64,000 bases of DNA from PALSA-612 sp963765295 (GTDB taxonomy: Bacteria > Actinomycetota > Thermoleophilia > Gaiellales > Gaiellaceae): positions 868,001-932,000 of the forward strand of contig CAVXVO010000005.1 of assembly GCA_963765295.1 (NCBI GenBank). The letters are read 5' to 3'. Under the pieces are notes generated by a model, which was not told the DNA's origin, made no database searches, and saw only the letters and a program-made list of their open reading frames with translations. A program made the position numbers and the translations under genes. This document shows positions 49,667-59,248 of this stretch, in pieces (the stretch's first letter is position 1; every line of letters begins with the position of its first letter).

Positions 49667-50269
49667 ATGAGACGTTCACGGAGTCGCAATCTGCTCGTCG
49701 TCACGACCCTCGCCGCAGTGCTGGCCGCGAGCCTGGCTGCGGCGACGGCACCCGAGTCGCGAGCGGCGACCGGCTGTCCGTCCCGTGTAATGAAGCAGGC
49801 GTTCGCGAAATGGGGCGACACCCACCAGTACTTCCTCGCCCCGAACGGGGGCTTCGAGAGCAACCTCTCGAGCTGGACGTCGGGCGGAGGCCCGAGCGTC
49901 GTCGCGGGCAACGAGGCCTACTACCTGAACTCGACCGCCGACAAGAGCTCCCTCAAGATGCCCGCGGGCGCCTGGGTCAAGACCGGGCAGATCTGCACGA
50001 ACCCGGAGGACCAGACTGTGCGACTCATGGTCAAGGGAGCCACCGGCCAGCTGAAGTTCGACGCCTACATCGTGTGCAACGGCAACATCCGCACCTGGTC
50101 CGGCCAGGTGGACGGTAACGGCTCCACGAGCTGGCGTCCGTCCCCGGTGATCCAGTTCGCGCTGTCGGGCCAGTGCAACACGACGGCGACGATCCAGATC
50201 ACGTTCACGGCACTCGGCAGCACCTGGCAGATCGACGATTTCTACATCGACCCGTACAAGGACAAGTAG
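49667..50269 (+). CDS. Secreted jelly-roll-like protein of unknown function
   Basis: A 200-residue exported protein. An upstream in-frame ATG at 49646 exists, but the ATG at 49667 has an ideal AAAGGAG 5 bases ahead and is chosen. After the signal peptide (LLVVTTLAAVLAASLAAATA) comes a beta-rich domain (FLAPNGGFESNLSSWTS, SLKMPAGAWVKTGQICT, TVRLMVKGATGQLKFDAYIV, STWQIDDFYIDPY) with cysteines that could pair. The NGGFES...W and WQIDDF ends are like carbohydrate-binding sandwich modules. No enzyme motif is visible. Confidence 0.75.
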   Translation: MRRSRSRNLLVVTTLAAVLAASLAAATAPESRAATGCPSRVMKQAFAKWGDTHQYFLAPNGGFESNLSSWTSGGGPSVVAGNEAYYLNSTADKSSLKMPAGAWVKTGQICTNPEDQTVRLMVKGATGQLKFDAYIVCNGNIRTWSGQVDGNGSTSWRPSPVIQFALSGQCNTTATIQITFTALGSTWQIDDFYIDPYKDK

Positions 50270-50342
50270 TGCTCGGGCATCCGGCGCGCGTCGTGCCGGG
50301 GCCTGCGGCTCCTTCGAGCGCGGACGACATGTCTCTCGCGGC

Positions 50343-51617
50343 ATGAGGAGACGGTTCGCGGCACAGCCCGGGCTCGATCGCCTGCTCGTCGCGTCGGAGC
50401 TCGGAGACGAGCTCGAAGTCGAGGCCGCGCGTGCGCGTTCCCGCCGTCACCTCGCCGGGCGAGAGCGGTGGGCGAGCGTGCTCGTCGGCGGCACCTTCCT
50501 GGCGGCTGCGGCCGCGCTGGTCGTCTCGACCCTGCCCGACGGCGCGCCGCGTATCGGCCTCGTGGCCGCCTACGTCGCGGCGTACGCGATCGTCTCGAGG
50601 GTCGAGTTCGAGGTCGGCCAGGGGTCGGGCGTGCCGACGGAGCTCGTGCTCGTGCCGCTGCTGTTCGCGCTGCCACCCCAGCTCGCACCTGCCTGTGTCG
50701 CAGCCGGCCTCGTCCTCGGGAGCGTCCCGGACATCGTCCAGCGGCGCCTGCACGGAGCGCGGATCTTCGTCCTCCTCTCCTCCTCCTGGCATGCGGTCGG
50801 GCCGGCACTCGTGCTCTGGCAGCTCGCCCCGCATACGCCGCAGCTCAGCGCCTGGCCCGTCTACCTGCTGGCGCTCGCCGCCCAGTTCGCGTTCGACTTC
50901 GGAAGCGTCTCGACCCGGCAGTGGCTGGGTCGCGGCATCGACCCGCGAGCGCTCTTCGGCGGCTACGTCTGGGTGCTCGCAGTCGACACGCTCCTCGCAC
51001 CGATCGCGTTGCTCGCAGCGCTTCAGGCCCCCGCCAATCCGCTCGCGCCGCTCCTGCTCGCGCCGCTGATCGTGCTCCTCCGCTTCTTCGCCGCCGATCG
51101 CCGCAAGCGCATCGACCGCAGTCTCGAGCTGGGACGCGCGTATGTCGGCGCCCGCGAGGCGGCGCGGACGGACGCGCTCACCGGCATCCCGAACCGGCTC
51201 GTCTGGGACGAGCTCCTCGACGATCTCGTCGCGTCGCCCGTACGCCGGCCGTTCACGATCCTGCTCGTCGACATCGACAACCTGAAGACTGCGAACGACA
51301 CGCGAGGGCACTCGTTCGGCGACAGGATCATCTGCGCGACCGCCCGCACGCTCGGATCGGCGCTGGGAGAGAACGGTGTCGTCGCCCGAATCGGCGGTGA
51401 CGAGTTCGGGATCCTCGCCCCGTCGACCGACGCTGCCGGCGCGGCCGCCCTGGTTGCGCGGATCCGGCACGCGATTGCCAACCATGCGGCGCTGGACGGA
51501 TTCCCGCTGTCTGCGTCGATCGGCTATGCCTCGTCGGCGCCCGCGGCATCGGTGGGGGACACGCTCGCCGCGGCGGACGCCTCGATGTACGAGCGCAAGA
51601 TGCGCGCGGTCGGCTAG
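50343..51617 (+). CDS. Membrane diguanylate cyclase (GGDEF)
   Basis: Makes cyclic di-GMP from two GTP. The 424-residue protein has six or so membrane helices (45-250) as a sensor and a C-terminal GGDEF domain: DALTGIPNRLVWDELL (277-292), ILLVDIDNLKTANDT, HSFGDRII and the intact active loop RIGGDEFGIL with GGDEF at 351-355. The product-inhibition I-site (RxxD five residues before GGDEF) is absent, so feedback control by c-di-GMP is not expected through that site. It ends 3 bases into the pabC stop on the other strand. Confidence 0.94.
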   Translation: MRRRFAAQPGLDRLLVASELGDELEVEAARARSRRHLAGRERWASVLVGGTFLAAAAALVVSTLPDGAPRIGLVAAYVAAYAIVSRVEFEVGQGSGVPTELVLVPLLFALPPQLAPACVAAGLVLGSVPDIVQRRLHGARIFVLLSSSWHAVGPALVLWQLAPHTPQLSAWPVYLLALAAQFAFDFGSVSTRQWLGRGIDPRALFGGYVWVLAVDTLLAPIALLAALQAPANPLAPLLLAPLIVLLRFFAADRRKRIDRSLELGRAYVGAREAARTDALTGIPNRLVWDELLDDLVASPVRRPFTILLVDIDNLKTANDTRGHSFGDRIICATARTLGSALGENGVVARIGGDEFGILAPSTDAAGAAALVARIRHAIANHAALDGFPLSASIGYASSAPAASVGDTLAAADASMYERKMRAVG

Positions 51618-52474
51618 GAGAGCGGAGTCGCATCGCCGCCGGCGAGGCGGCGAACCTCCGCCTGGAGGGCGCGCGCGGCCGGGCCGGGGGTGCCGTCGCC
51701 GATCGGCCGTCCGTCGAGCGCCACCGCCGGCATCAGCTCGCGCACGGACGAGGACGTGAACGCCTCCTCTGCCCCGGCCAGCTCGTCGACGGTGTACGTG
51801 CCCTCGTGCAGCTCGTAGCCGAGGTCGGGCAGGCACTCGACGATCACTGCACGCGTGACGCCGGCGAGGATCCCGAGGTCGAGCGACGGCGTGTGCAGCT
51901 CGGAGCCGAGCCGCCACCAGATGTTCGACGTCGGGCACTCGAGCACGATCCGTCCCTGCGCGAGGAAGAGCGCATCGTCGCCGTCGTGCCGGCGGGCTTC
52001 GTCCACGGCCATCATGTTCACCGCGTAGCTCATCGACTTCACGCCTCCGAGCGGCCACGAGCCCGAGACGTCGAGGCCCAGGCCCGTCGAGACGAGACGC
52101 AGGCCACGGGCGCGCAGGTCCTCGAGGTCGGCCGGAATCGCGCCGACGAGGGCGAGCAGGACCGGCCGCCCGCTGCCCTCCCTGCCCGGCGTCGCGTACA
52201 GGCGCAGGAACGCCTCTCCGGTCCCGGCCGCCGCGAGCGCTTGCGCCGCGACCACTTCGATCTCGCCCGCGTCGAGGGGCGGAAGACCGAGCCTGACGGC
52301 GGACGACTGGAGCCGCGCCACATGGTCGCCGAGCCGGAACGGCCGGCCGCCGTAGACACGCAACGTCTCGAACGCCCCGCGCCCGCGCAGGAACCCTTCG
52401 TCGTCCGCGAAGACGACGGGCTCGTCCGGATCGACGGCGCCCCGGCCGGACACGGCGACTGCCAGCAGCGTCAC
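51614..52474 (-). CDS. pabC: Aminodeoxychorismate lyase-like PLP aminotransferase (class IV)
   Basis: Class IV PLP enzyme of 286 residues, likely releasing pyruvate from aminodeoxychorismate to give p-aminobenzoate for folate. The catalytic lysine is in GGVKSMSYAVNMMAVDEARR, the phosphate-binding motif is VLECPTSNIWW and the N-terminal strand RGRGAFETLRVYGGRPFRL is typical. Branched-chain or D-amino-acid aminotransferase activity is possible from sequence alone; the coupled pabB supports PabC. GTG overlaps the pabB stop (GTGA). Confidence 0.9.
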   Translation of the reverse strand: MTLLAVAVSGRGAVDPDEPVVFADDEGFLRGRGAFETLRVYGGRPFRLGDHVARLQSSAVRLGLPPLDAGEIEVVAAQALAAAGTGEAFLRLYATPGREGSGRPVLLALVGAIPADLEDLRARGLRLVSTGLGLDVSGSWPLGGVKSMSYAVNMMAVDEARRHDGDDALFLAQGRIVLECPTSNIWWRLGSELHTPSLDLGILAGVTRAVIVECLPDLGYELHEGTYTVDELAGAEEAFTSSSVRELMPAVALDGRPIGDGTPGPAARALQAEVRRLAGGDATPLS

Positions 52475-53527
52475 GCGACCGGCACCACGGCGGGGACGGA
52501 CGAGCCGATCGCGGCCAGGAGGGGCGCCGCCTTCGTCCAGGACTCCTCGATCTCCTCCTCGGGGTCGGAGTCCCAGACGACGCCGCCGCCGACCCAGAGG
52601 TGGATGCGCCCCTCGGCGACGGCGAACGTGCGGATCGTCAGCGCGAGCTCGAGGTCGCCGTTGGGCCAGATCGTTCCGTACGCCCCCATCGAGGCACCGC
52701 GGCCGACGGGCTCGAGGGCGGCAATCAGGTCGACGGCGGCGATCTTCGGCGCACCGGTGATCGAACCGCCCGGGAACGTGGCCTCGAGCAGCTCGGTCAG
52801 CCCGGCATCCTCGCGGAGGATGCCCTCGACGCGCGAGACGAGGTGCTCGACGCCCGCCAGCGCACGCGGTGCCATCAGCTCCGGCCAGCGCACCGAGCCC
52901 GGCTCGCAGACGCGCGCGAGGTCGTTGCGCTCGAGGTCGACGATCATCACGTGCTCGGCCGCGTCCTTCTCGGACTCGGTCAGCCCCGGCACGCCCTGCG
53001 GACGCGTGCCCTTGATCGGCATCGTCCAGACTCGCCGGCCGCGGCGGCGGAGGAAGAGCTCGGGCGACGCGGAAACGATCGCCCAGCCGTCGCCGACGAG
53101 TGGGCGCGGCGCCAGCGGGCGAAGCGGCACGAGCGCCCCGGCGAGCGCCGCAGGGTCGCCGCGAAACGGCGCCGAGAGGTGCTGGACGAGATTCACCTGG
53201 TACACGTCGCCGGCGGCGATGGCGTCGCGCACGCTCTCGACCGCGGCGGCGTACTCGGCATCCGACCAGCTCCGCGCCCACCGCCCGACCGACCAAGTGA
53301 CAGCGTGTCGCAGGGAAGGACACGGCTCGTGCGGCCGGACGGAAGCGGACGGCGGCGGGCGGGAGCGGGCACGGCTCGGGCGGCGGCGGCGTGCGGTCGC
53401 GCCGGATCGCCGAGGAGAGGCCGTAGCCGAGGTAGACGTCGGCCACGAGCCCGTCCGCGCCGCCCTCGAAGAAGCCCTCGCCGCGCAGGGCGTCCTCGAC
53501 CTCCGCGAGCGAGCGAAGCTCCTTCAC
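52471..53527 (-). CDS. pabB: Aminodeoxychorismate synthase component I (one frame break)
   Basis: Converts chorismate plus ammonia to aminodeoxychorismate. About 350 residues. After the N-terminal part (KELRSLAEVEDALRGEGFFE, VADVYLGYGL) the frame changes between about 53300 and 53380 by one extra base, then the chorismate-binding domain is intact: SDAEYAAAVESVRDAIAAGD, VYQVNLVQHLSAPF, ASPELFLRR, PIKGTRPQG, DLERNDLARVC, FPGGSITGAPKIAAVDLI and GGGVVWDSDPEEE. The Lys in PIKGT marks PabB rather than anthranilate synthase (PIAGT). No pabA lies beside it, so glutamine amidotransferase comes from elsewhere. Confidence 0.9.
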
Positions 53528-53550
53528 GGCCCTACGCTAACGTCTCGCCG

Positions 53551-55443
53551 GTGCTGCGCGTGGCCGCCGTGCTGCTGGCCCTCCTCCCGGCGCATCACTC
53601 GACGCCTGCGGGCCGCGACACTGCCGCGCCGAGGCTGCTCGACTTCCGCGCGTCGAACGGCGGGCACCCGTTCGCGGGCGACGGACCGATGCTGACGACG
53701 CTCAGCCCGGAGCGCGGCGACACCGCCCGCATCGCCTTCACGCTCACGGAGGCGGCCCGCGTCGTCTTCCGCGTCGAGCAGACGCAGCGGCGCCGCGTGA
53801 TCGTCTCGACGCAGGTCGCCGCGTTCCCCGCCGGGCGGCGCGCCGTCTTCTGGACGCCTTCACCAGACGTTGCGCCCCGTACCTACCTCCTGCTCCTGAC
53901 CGCGATCGACGCGGCCGGGAACCGGCGCACGTACGGCGCCCAGACCGCCTACACCCGGCGCTACCGCCAGGCTCCGGTCGTCCGCGTGCTCGGCGTCGAC
54001 GCGAGCTTCGCGAGCCAGAGCTACGCGCCGGGCGACACGGCCGTCCTCCGGGTCGCAACCGACGCGTCGTCCTTCTCGGTGCGGCTCTACCGCGCTCCCG
54101 GGACGAGGCCGTCGACGGCACCGGACGAGCTCGCCGGCACACTCGTCGCCGACCCCGAGGTCGTCGACTGGACGAGTCACGCGGACGCGCCCGCCTCGAT
54201 CCCGGTGCCCATCGGCGACTGGCCGAGCGGGCTCTACTTCGCCGAGCTCGACGCGAGCGACGGACGCGTCGGCTACGCGCCGTTCGTCGTCCGCCCGGCC
54301 GACCTCGGCGCCGCGAGCCGCGTCGCCGTCGTCCTGCCCACCGACACCTGGCAGGCGTACAACTTCTACGACGCGGACGGCAACGGCTGGGGCGACACCT
54401 GGTACGCGGGCCGCAGCGACCTCCGCGTCGCGCTCGACCGGCCGTTCACGAACCGCGGCGTACCGCCCCGGATCAATCGCTACGAGATCCCGTTCCTGGT
54501 CTGGATGGCGCGCGCGAAGCTGACTGCGGACGTCCTCTCCGAGCAGGATCTCCAGCAGATCGGCTCGGGCCGCGACCTGGCCGCGCTCTACAGCCTGATC
54601 GTCTTTCCCGGCCACACGGAGTACGTGACGACGCACGAGTACGACCTGGTCGAGCAGTACCGCGACGCGGGCGGGCACCTCGTCTTCCTGTCGGCGAACA
54701 GCTTCTTCCGACGTGTCGTCGAGCGCAACGGGATCCTGACGCGCACGCAGCCCTGGCGCGACCTCGGCCGGCCCGAGGCCGCGCTCCTCGGCGCCCAGTA
54801 CCGCGCGAACGACGAGGGGCAGCACCAGGCGCCGTTCGTGGTCCGCGACACGGCATCGACACCGTGGCTGTGGCAGGGTCTCGGCCTCGATCCCGGCTCG
54901 CTCTTCGGGCAGGTCGTCGGCGGCTACGGAATCGAGATCGACTCGACGACGCCTCGCTCGCCGCCGGGGACGGTCGTGCTGGCGGAGATCCCGAACCTGC
55001 TCGGCCCGGGCCTGACGGCACAGATGACGTACTACGAGACTACGGCCCGCGCCGAGGTCTTCGACGCTGGCGCGCTCGACTTCGTCGGGTCAGCCCTGAC
55101 CTTCCCCGTGAACCACCTGCTGCTGAACCTCTGGGACCACCTCGCCGCTGCCAAGGTGGCGCACGTCGGGTACCGCGAGGACCGCCGCAGCGCCGATGAG
55201 CAGGATCGCGGACGCGCCCCAGAGCGTCGCCTTCACGCCGATGCCGGCGGAGATCGGCCCGACGAGCACCTGCGCGACGGGCACCAGCGCGAGGGAGACG
55301 AGCCAGTCGTACGCGCTGACGCGCGAGAGCGCGTGCGCCGGGATGTGACGCTGGAGCGTGGTCTCCCAGAGCGGGCTCGCAACCGCTCCGGCCCCGCCGG
55401 ACAGGAGGCTGCCGACGGCAACGACCCAGGCCGGCACGCCTGA
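53551..55443 (+). CDS. Secreted N,N-dimethylformamidase beta-subunit-like protein, copy 2
   Basis: Paralogue of the protein at 44852, with an extra N-terminal Ig-like domain. Signal peptide VAAVLLALLPAHHS; beta-sandwiches (VDASFASQSYAPGDTAVLRV, PVPIGDWPSGLYFAELDASD); then the shared core VVLPTDTWQAYNFYDADGNG, FPGHTEYVTTHEYDLVEQYR, GGHLVFLSANSFFRRVV, GGYGIEIDSTTPRSP, MTYYETTARAEVFDAG. The family-like sequence ends near LNLWDHLAAAK (about 55160), but the frame runs on to 55443 through a low-complexity, Arg/Asp-rich tail that overlaps the MFS gene on the other strand. The true stop is probably near 55160 and hidden by a small sequence change. Confidence 0.75.
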   Translation: MLRVAAVLLALLPAHHSTPAGRDTAAPRLLDFRASNGGHPFAGDGPMLTTLSPERGDTARIAFTLTEAARVVFRVEQTQRRRVIVSTQVAAFPAGRRAVFWTPSPDVAPRTYLLLLTAIDAAGNRRTYGAQTAYTRRYRQAPVVRVLGVDASFASQSYAPGDTAVLRVATDASSFSVRLYRAPGTRPSTAPDELAGTLVADPEVVDWTSHADAPASIPVPIGDWPSGLYFAELDASDGRVGYAPFVVRPADLGAASRVAVVLPTDTWQAYNFYDADGNGWGDTWYAGRSDLRVALDRPFTNRGVPPRINRYEIPFLVWMARAKLTADVLSEQDLQQIGSGRDLAALYSLIVFPGHTEYVTTHEYDLVEQYRDAGGHLVFLSANSFFRRVVERNGILTRTQPWRDLGRPEAALLGAQYRANDEGQHQAPFVVRDTASTPWLWQGLGLDPGSLFGQVVGGYGIEIDSTTPRSPPGTVVLAEIPNLLGPGLTAQMTYYETTARAEVFDAGALDFVGSALTFPVNHLLLNLWDHLAAAKVAHVGYREDRRSADEQDRGRAPERRLHADAGGDRPDEHLRDGHQREGDEPVVRADARERVRRDVTLERGLPERARNRSGPAGQEAADGNDPGRHA

Positions 55444-56355
55444 GGCGATCAGCGCCGGCGGAACTGCGAAGAAGGCGAAGCCGAGACAGGACACGAACAG
55501 CGGGCGGCGCGGCTTCAGCTGCAGCGCGAGCACTCCGCCGAGGATCGAGCCGATGCCGAACGAGGCGACGATCAGCGCCCAGGCTCCGGCGCCGCCGAGC
55601 GACTGCTTCGCCACGTAGGCCCCGAGGATGATGAACGCCGCGCTGGCCATGTTCGCGAAGCCGGCGTACGCGAGGATCGACCACACCCACGTCCTCGACA
55701 CCACCTCGTGCCAGCCTTCCCCGAGGTCGTGAAGGAACGGCTTGACGGGCAGCCGCTCGCGCACCGGCAGGTGAAGCCGCGCCAGGAAGAACGCGCTGAC
55801 GCCGAAGCTCGCCGCGTCGACGGCGAGCGCCCAGCCCGGGCTGGACGCCGCCACGAGCACGCCGGCCAGAGCAGGGCCGGCGACGTTGCCGGAGGCCATG
55901 GCCAGTCCTCGGAGCGCGTTCGCGTGGTGGAGCCGTCCGGGGCTGATCACCGTCGGGATCAGGCCCGTCGAGGCGGGGTTGAAGAACGCGGTGGCTGTGC
56001 CGTAGACCGCCTGCGTCGCCGCGAGCTGCCAGATCGTCGCGTGGCCCGCGATCAGGAGCGCGGCGATCACGCCCTGCGTGCCGAGTCGGACGAGATCCGC
56101 GGTCAGCATCACCGCTCGCCGCGGGAGCCGGTCGGCGAAGACACCGCCGACGAGCAGGAAGACGACGAGCGGGATCGTCCTGGCCGCGAAGACGAGCCCG
56201 AGGTCGGTGACCGAGCCCGTCAGGTCGAGAACGGCGAAGGAGAGCGCGACGCCGACCATCCCGTCGCCGAGCAAGGAGATCGCCTGTCCGGTGAAGAGCA
56301 GCCGGAACTCGCGCTCGCGCAGCGCGCCGAGCGCCTCCGGAGGCCGCAGCCTCAC
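55090..56355 (-). CDS. MFS transporter 1 of the DUF4097 operon
   Basis: A 421-residue major-facilitator transporter of the 12-helix effector/drug-efflux type: REFRLLFTGQAISLLGDGMV at the N-terminus, ADRLPRRAVMLTADLVRLG (the DRxGRR-like loop 2-3 motif), FNPASTGLIPTVI, and later GAYVAKQSLGGAGAWALIVAS and QRHIPAHALSRVSAYDWL. GTG at 56353-56355 overlaps the hydrolase stop (GTGA). The C-terminal 25 residues past VPDVRHLGSG run over the end of the DMFase-like gene and may not be native. Last gene of the operon. Confidence 0.88.
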   Translation of the reverse strand: MRLRPPEALGALREREFRLLFTGQAISLLGDGMVGVALSFAVLDLTGSVTDLGLVFAARTIPLVVFLLVGGVFADRLPRRAVMLTADLVRLGTQGVIAALLIAGHATIWQLAATQAVYGTATAFFNPASTGLIPTVISPGRLHHANALRGLAMASGNVAGPALAGVLVAASSPGWALAVDAASFGVSAFFLARLHLPVRERLPVKPFLHDLGEGWHEVVSRTWVWSILAYAGFANMASAAFIILGAYVAKQSLGGAGAWALIVASFGIGSILGGVLALQLKPRRPLFVSCLGFAFFAVPPALIASGVPAWVVAVGSLLSGGAGAVASPLWETTLQRHIPAHALSRVSAYDWLVSLALVPVAQVLVGPISAGIGVKATLWGASAILLIGAAAVLAVPDVRHLGSGEVVPEVQQQVVHGEGQG

Positions 56356-57254
56356 CGCGTGGCGGCCCCGGCTGCGAACCCGTCCCAGCCGAGCTCTGCG
56401 GCGATCGCGACCAGAGGCTCGAAGAACGCCGGCGTGGCACCGCCGGCCGTCATCGCAACGACCCCGCTCCCGCCCTGGAGTGAGCCGAACAGGCCCGAGA
56501 AGAAGCCGAATGCCCCGCCGAGATGGCTGAACCAGCCGCGCTCCGACAGGAACAGGCCGAGACCCATGTGGTCGGGCGGCTCGAGCCCGACGCTGCGTAG
56601 GAGGGTCCACTCGCCCTCGTCCGGAAGCTCCCGGTGCGGCACGACCATCGCCTCTGTGCCTTCCGCGCCGCGCTGGACGGCGACGAGGAAGCGCGCCAGA
56701 TCGGTCGGCGTCGTCCAGAGCCCGGCCGCGGCCTCCTCCGGGTAGCGGTGCCAGGCACCTCGGTGCTGGACGAACGAGCTGGAATCCATGCCGAGCGGCT
56801 GGAGCACGAGCTCGGCGGCCGCGTCGGCGAACGGCATGCCGGTGACGTCCTCGACGAGCAGCTGAACGAGAACATAGCCCCCGCCCGAGTACGCGAATGC
56901 CGAGCCCGGCGGCGACTCGACCCGCACCGGAGCCGTGTTCGCAGGCGGCAGGCCGTCGAGCACCTGCACGAGCGTCGGCACCGGCTCTCCCTCGGCGTAG
57001 CCGGGGAAGAACGGGACGCCGAGCCCGGCCGTGTGGCCGAGCAGACGGCGCAGCGTGACACCCTCGCCGTCCGGGAGCCGCCAGGACGCAAGCCGGTCGG
57101 TCACGTCCGCGTCGAGCTCGACGGCGCCCGCGGCGACGAGCCGGAGCGCCGTCAGCGCAGCGACGGCCTTCGACACCGACCCCGCCTGGAAGCGCTCGTC
57201 GGGCGACCCCTCGACGCGGACGATCTCGAAGCCGTCGACGACGGCGAGATTCAC
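56352..57254 (-). CDS. Beta-lactamase-fold serine hydrolase
   Basis: A 300-residue enzyme of the class C beta-lactamase/DD-peptidase/esterase group. The nucleophile motif SxxK is SVSK in FQAGSVSKAVAALTALRLV; the YxN-like motif is YSGGGYVLVQLL; and the third motif is HLGGAFGFF (HxG). LLGHTAGLG and MDSSSFV are also family landmarks. No signal peptide is visible, so it may act in the cytosol, which is unusual for penicillin-binding relatives. The GTG start overlaps the upstream MFS stop. Lying between two MFS genes, it may modify or release a substrate exported by them. Confidence 0.87.
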   Translation of the reverse strand: MNLAVVDGFEIVRVEGSPDERFQAGSVSKAVAALTALRLVAAGAVELDADVTDRLASWRLPDGEGVTLRRLLGHTAGLGVPFFPGYAEGEPVPTLVQVLDGLPPANTAPVRVESPPGSAFAYSGGGYVLVQLLVEDVTGMPFADAAAELVLQPLGMDSSSFVQHRGAWHRYPEEAAAGLWTTPTDLARFLVAVQRGAEGTEAMVVPHRELPDEGEWTLLRSVGLEPPDHMGLGLFLSERGWFSHLGGAFGFFSGLFGSLQGGSGVVAMTAGGATPAFFEPLVAIAAELGWDGFAAGAATR

Positions 57255-58535
57255 TCGGCGGTCTCCGGCAGCTCCCGCATGCGCATGATCGGCGACGGGA
57301 GCAGCCAGAGCACACCGGCGATCGCGCCGACCGTGGCAATCCACAGCGTCTCGCGGACACCGATCGCGGCGCCGAGCAGGCCGCCCATCAGCGCGCCCAG
57401 CGGCCGCACGCCGTAGTTGACGACCATGTACGCGCCGGAGACGCGGGCGCGCAGGCGATCCGGGACGACCGCGGCCTTGATCGAGCCGCCCGCGATGTCC
57501 AGGATCATCACGCCCATCCCGGAGAAGAACTCCGCGACGAGCACGCACGCGATGACGAGCCAGTGCGGGCCGGCGGCGAGCGGGACGAGGACGAGCGGCG
57601 CCGGAAAGAGGAGACAACCGAACGCGAAGGCAGGCCCGATGCCGATCCGCCGCCCGATCCGGCCGGTCACGACCGACCCGATCACGCTTCCGATCGCGGC
57701 GACGCCGATGACGATCCCGAGTGCGCCCGGCTGGATGTGCAGATAGCGGTTCGCGTACAGGATCACGAGCGCGAAGAAGACGAAGTTGAAGAAGTTGATC
57801 GTCGCCGTCGCGAGCAGCGAGGCGCGGATCACGGGCGAATGCCGGATGTAGGACGCGCCCGCGCGCAGATGACCGTGCTCGGCAGGCTCTGTCGGCGGCT
57901 CGACCGGCGAGATCCGGCTCAGCGAGAAGGCAGAGACCAAGAAGGAGAGGGCGTCGGCGGCCAGTGCGGCCGGCGCGGACAGGATCTGCACGAGCACACC
58001 GCCGATGCTCGGCCCGACCGACGAACGACAGCGCGCGGCTCCCGTGCAGGAGCGAGTTCGCCTCGATGTAGCGCTCGCGCGGCACCAGCGCGACGAACAG
58101 CGTGCTGTAGGCGACATAGAAGAACACGCTCAGCGTTCCCTCGAGAAACCCGACGACGTACAGCTGCTCGATCGTCAGCAGGTCGAGCCCGTAGGCGATC
58201 GGGATCGAGGCGAGCAGGGCCGCGCGGCCGAGGTCGGCGGCGAGCATGACCTGGCGGCGGTGGCCGCGGCGGTCGACCCAGGCACCGGCGTGGAGCGAGA
58301 AGAGCAGGTTCGGGAGCAGCGCTGCGGTCGTCAGGTAGCCCATCTGCGCCGCGCCCGCGTGCAACACGAGGATGCCGACGAGCGGGAGCGCGATCAGGCT
58401 GACCTGGTCGCCGACGAGCGAGACGGCCTGCCCGGCGAAGAAGCGCCGAAAGGCGACGTTCTCGCGCAGGAGCGGCGGGACGTAGCGTCCGGCCAGCGCC
58501 GCGCGGAACGGTGCTGCGGCGTCGATCACGCTCAC
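57251..58535 (-). CDS. MFS transporter 2 of the DUF4097 operon (one frame break)
   Basis: A 427-residue MFS protein: NVAFRRFFAGQAVSLVGDQV, WVDRRGHRRQVMLAADLGRA, VALVPRERYIEANSLLHGSR, then after the break GPSIGGVLVQILSAPAALAAD, ASYIRHSPVIRASLLATATI and VPDRLRARVSGAYMVVNYG. It is of the same subfamily as the transporter at 55090 but clearly diverged. The frame gains one base at about 58019, between LSFV and VGPSIGG. GTG overlaps the DUF4097 stop. Confidence 0.87.
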
Positions 58536-59248
58536 GCGCGCCGCACCGTCACGTCGCCGCTCATCGTCCTGGCGCGGAAGTCGACCGCCGGCCCGTCCGA
58601 CGTGGCCGGCGGCGCGTCGCTCACGTCCATCTCGGAGGTCATGTCGCCGCTCATCGAGCTGGCGTCGATGAAGACCACGGAGCCGCGGCGGATGCCGACC
58701 TGGACGTCGCCGGACGCCGACGTGATGTCGATCCTGCCGCGGACGGCGGAGCGAATCTGGATGTCGCCCGAGGCGGTCCGGATCTTCGCGTCGCCCTCGG
58801 ACTCGCCGATCGTCACGTCGCCGGAGGCGGAGTTGACGCGGAGGTCGCCGCCGACGACGTCGACCTCGACGTCCCCGCTGGCCGTGTTCACCTCGACACG
58901 ACCGTCGACGGTCGCGAAGGAGACGTCACCGGAGGCCGAGTCGACCGAGACCGCGCCGAAGCGTCCGCGGCCCTCGAGGTCGCCCGACGCCGTGTGCGCG
59001 TCGATCTCCGTGCCCTCGGGCGCCGAGATGACCAGCCTGTGATCGCCCCGGAAGCCGAACAGCTTCTTGCGCTCGAGCTCGATCACGACCTCGTTTCGGC
59101 GCAGCTCGATGCGCGCCTCGTCCTCGTGCGGGCCGGACAGCTCGACGTGCGTCTCCGTGGTCTCGCCGGTCTCGATCTGGAAGTCGCCCGAGGGCAGGTT
59201 GATCCGCAGGCTCGGCGGCTCCGGGGTGCTGAACGTCTCGGTTCTCAT
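58532..59248 (-). CDS. DUF4097-family beta-strand repeat protein
   Basis: A 238-residue protein built of about eight short repeats with the core ASGD followed by alternating hydrophobic residues (HTASGDLEGRG, DSASGDVSFATV, NTASGDVEVDVV, NSASGDVTIGES, RTASGDIQIRSA, TSASGDVQVGIR, SSMSGDMTSEM, RTMSGDVTVRRA). This is the right-handed beta-solenoid pattern of DUF4097 putative adhesins, but without a signal peptide, so a cytosolic scaffold is more likely. ATG overlaps the stop of the 41-residue gene. Confidence 0.92.
   Translation of the reverse strand: MRTETFSTPEPPSLRINLPSGDFQIETGETTETHVELSGPHEDEARIELRRNEVVIELERKKLFGFRGDHRLVISAPEGTEIDAHTASGDLEGRGRFGAVSVDSASGDVSFATVDGRVEVNTASGDVEVDVVGGDLRVNSASGDVTIGESEGDAKIRTASGDIQIRSAVRGRIDITSASGDVQVGIRRGSVVFIDASSMSGDMTSEMDVSDAPPATSDGPAVDFRARTMSGDVTVRRA

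Noticed and set aside
52471..53527. Anthranilate synthase (TrpE).
   Set aside because: The PIKGT motif with Lys marks aminodeoxychorismate synthase, and the coupled lyase supports the folate pathway.
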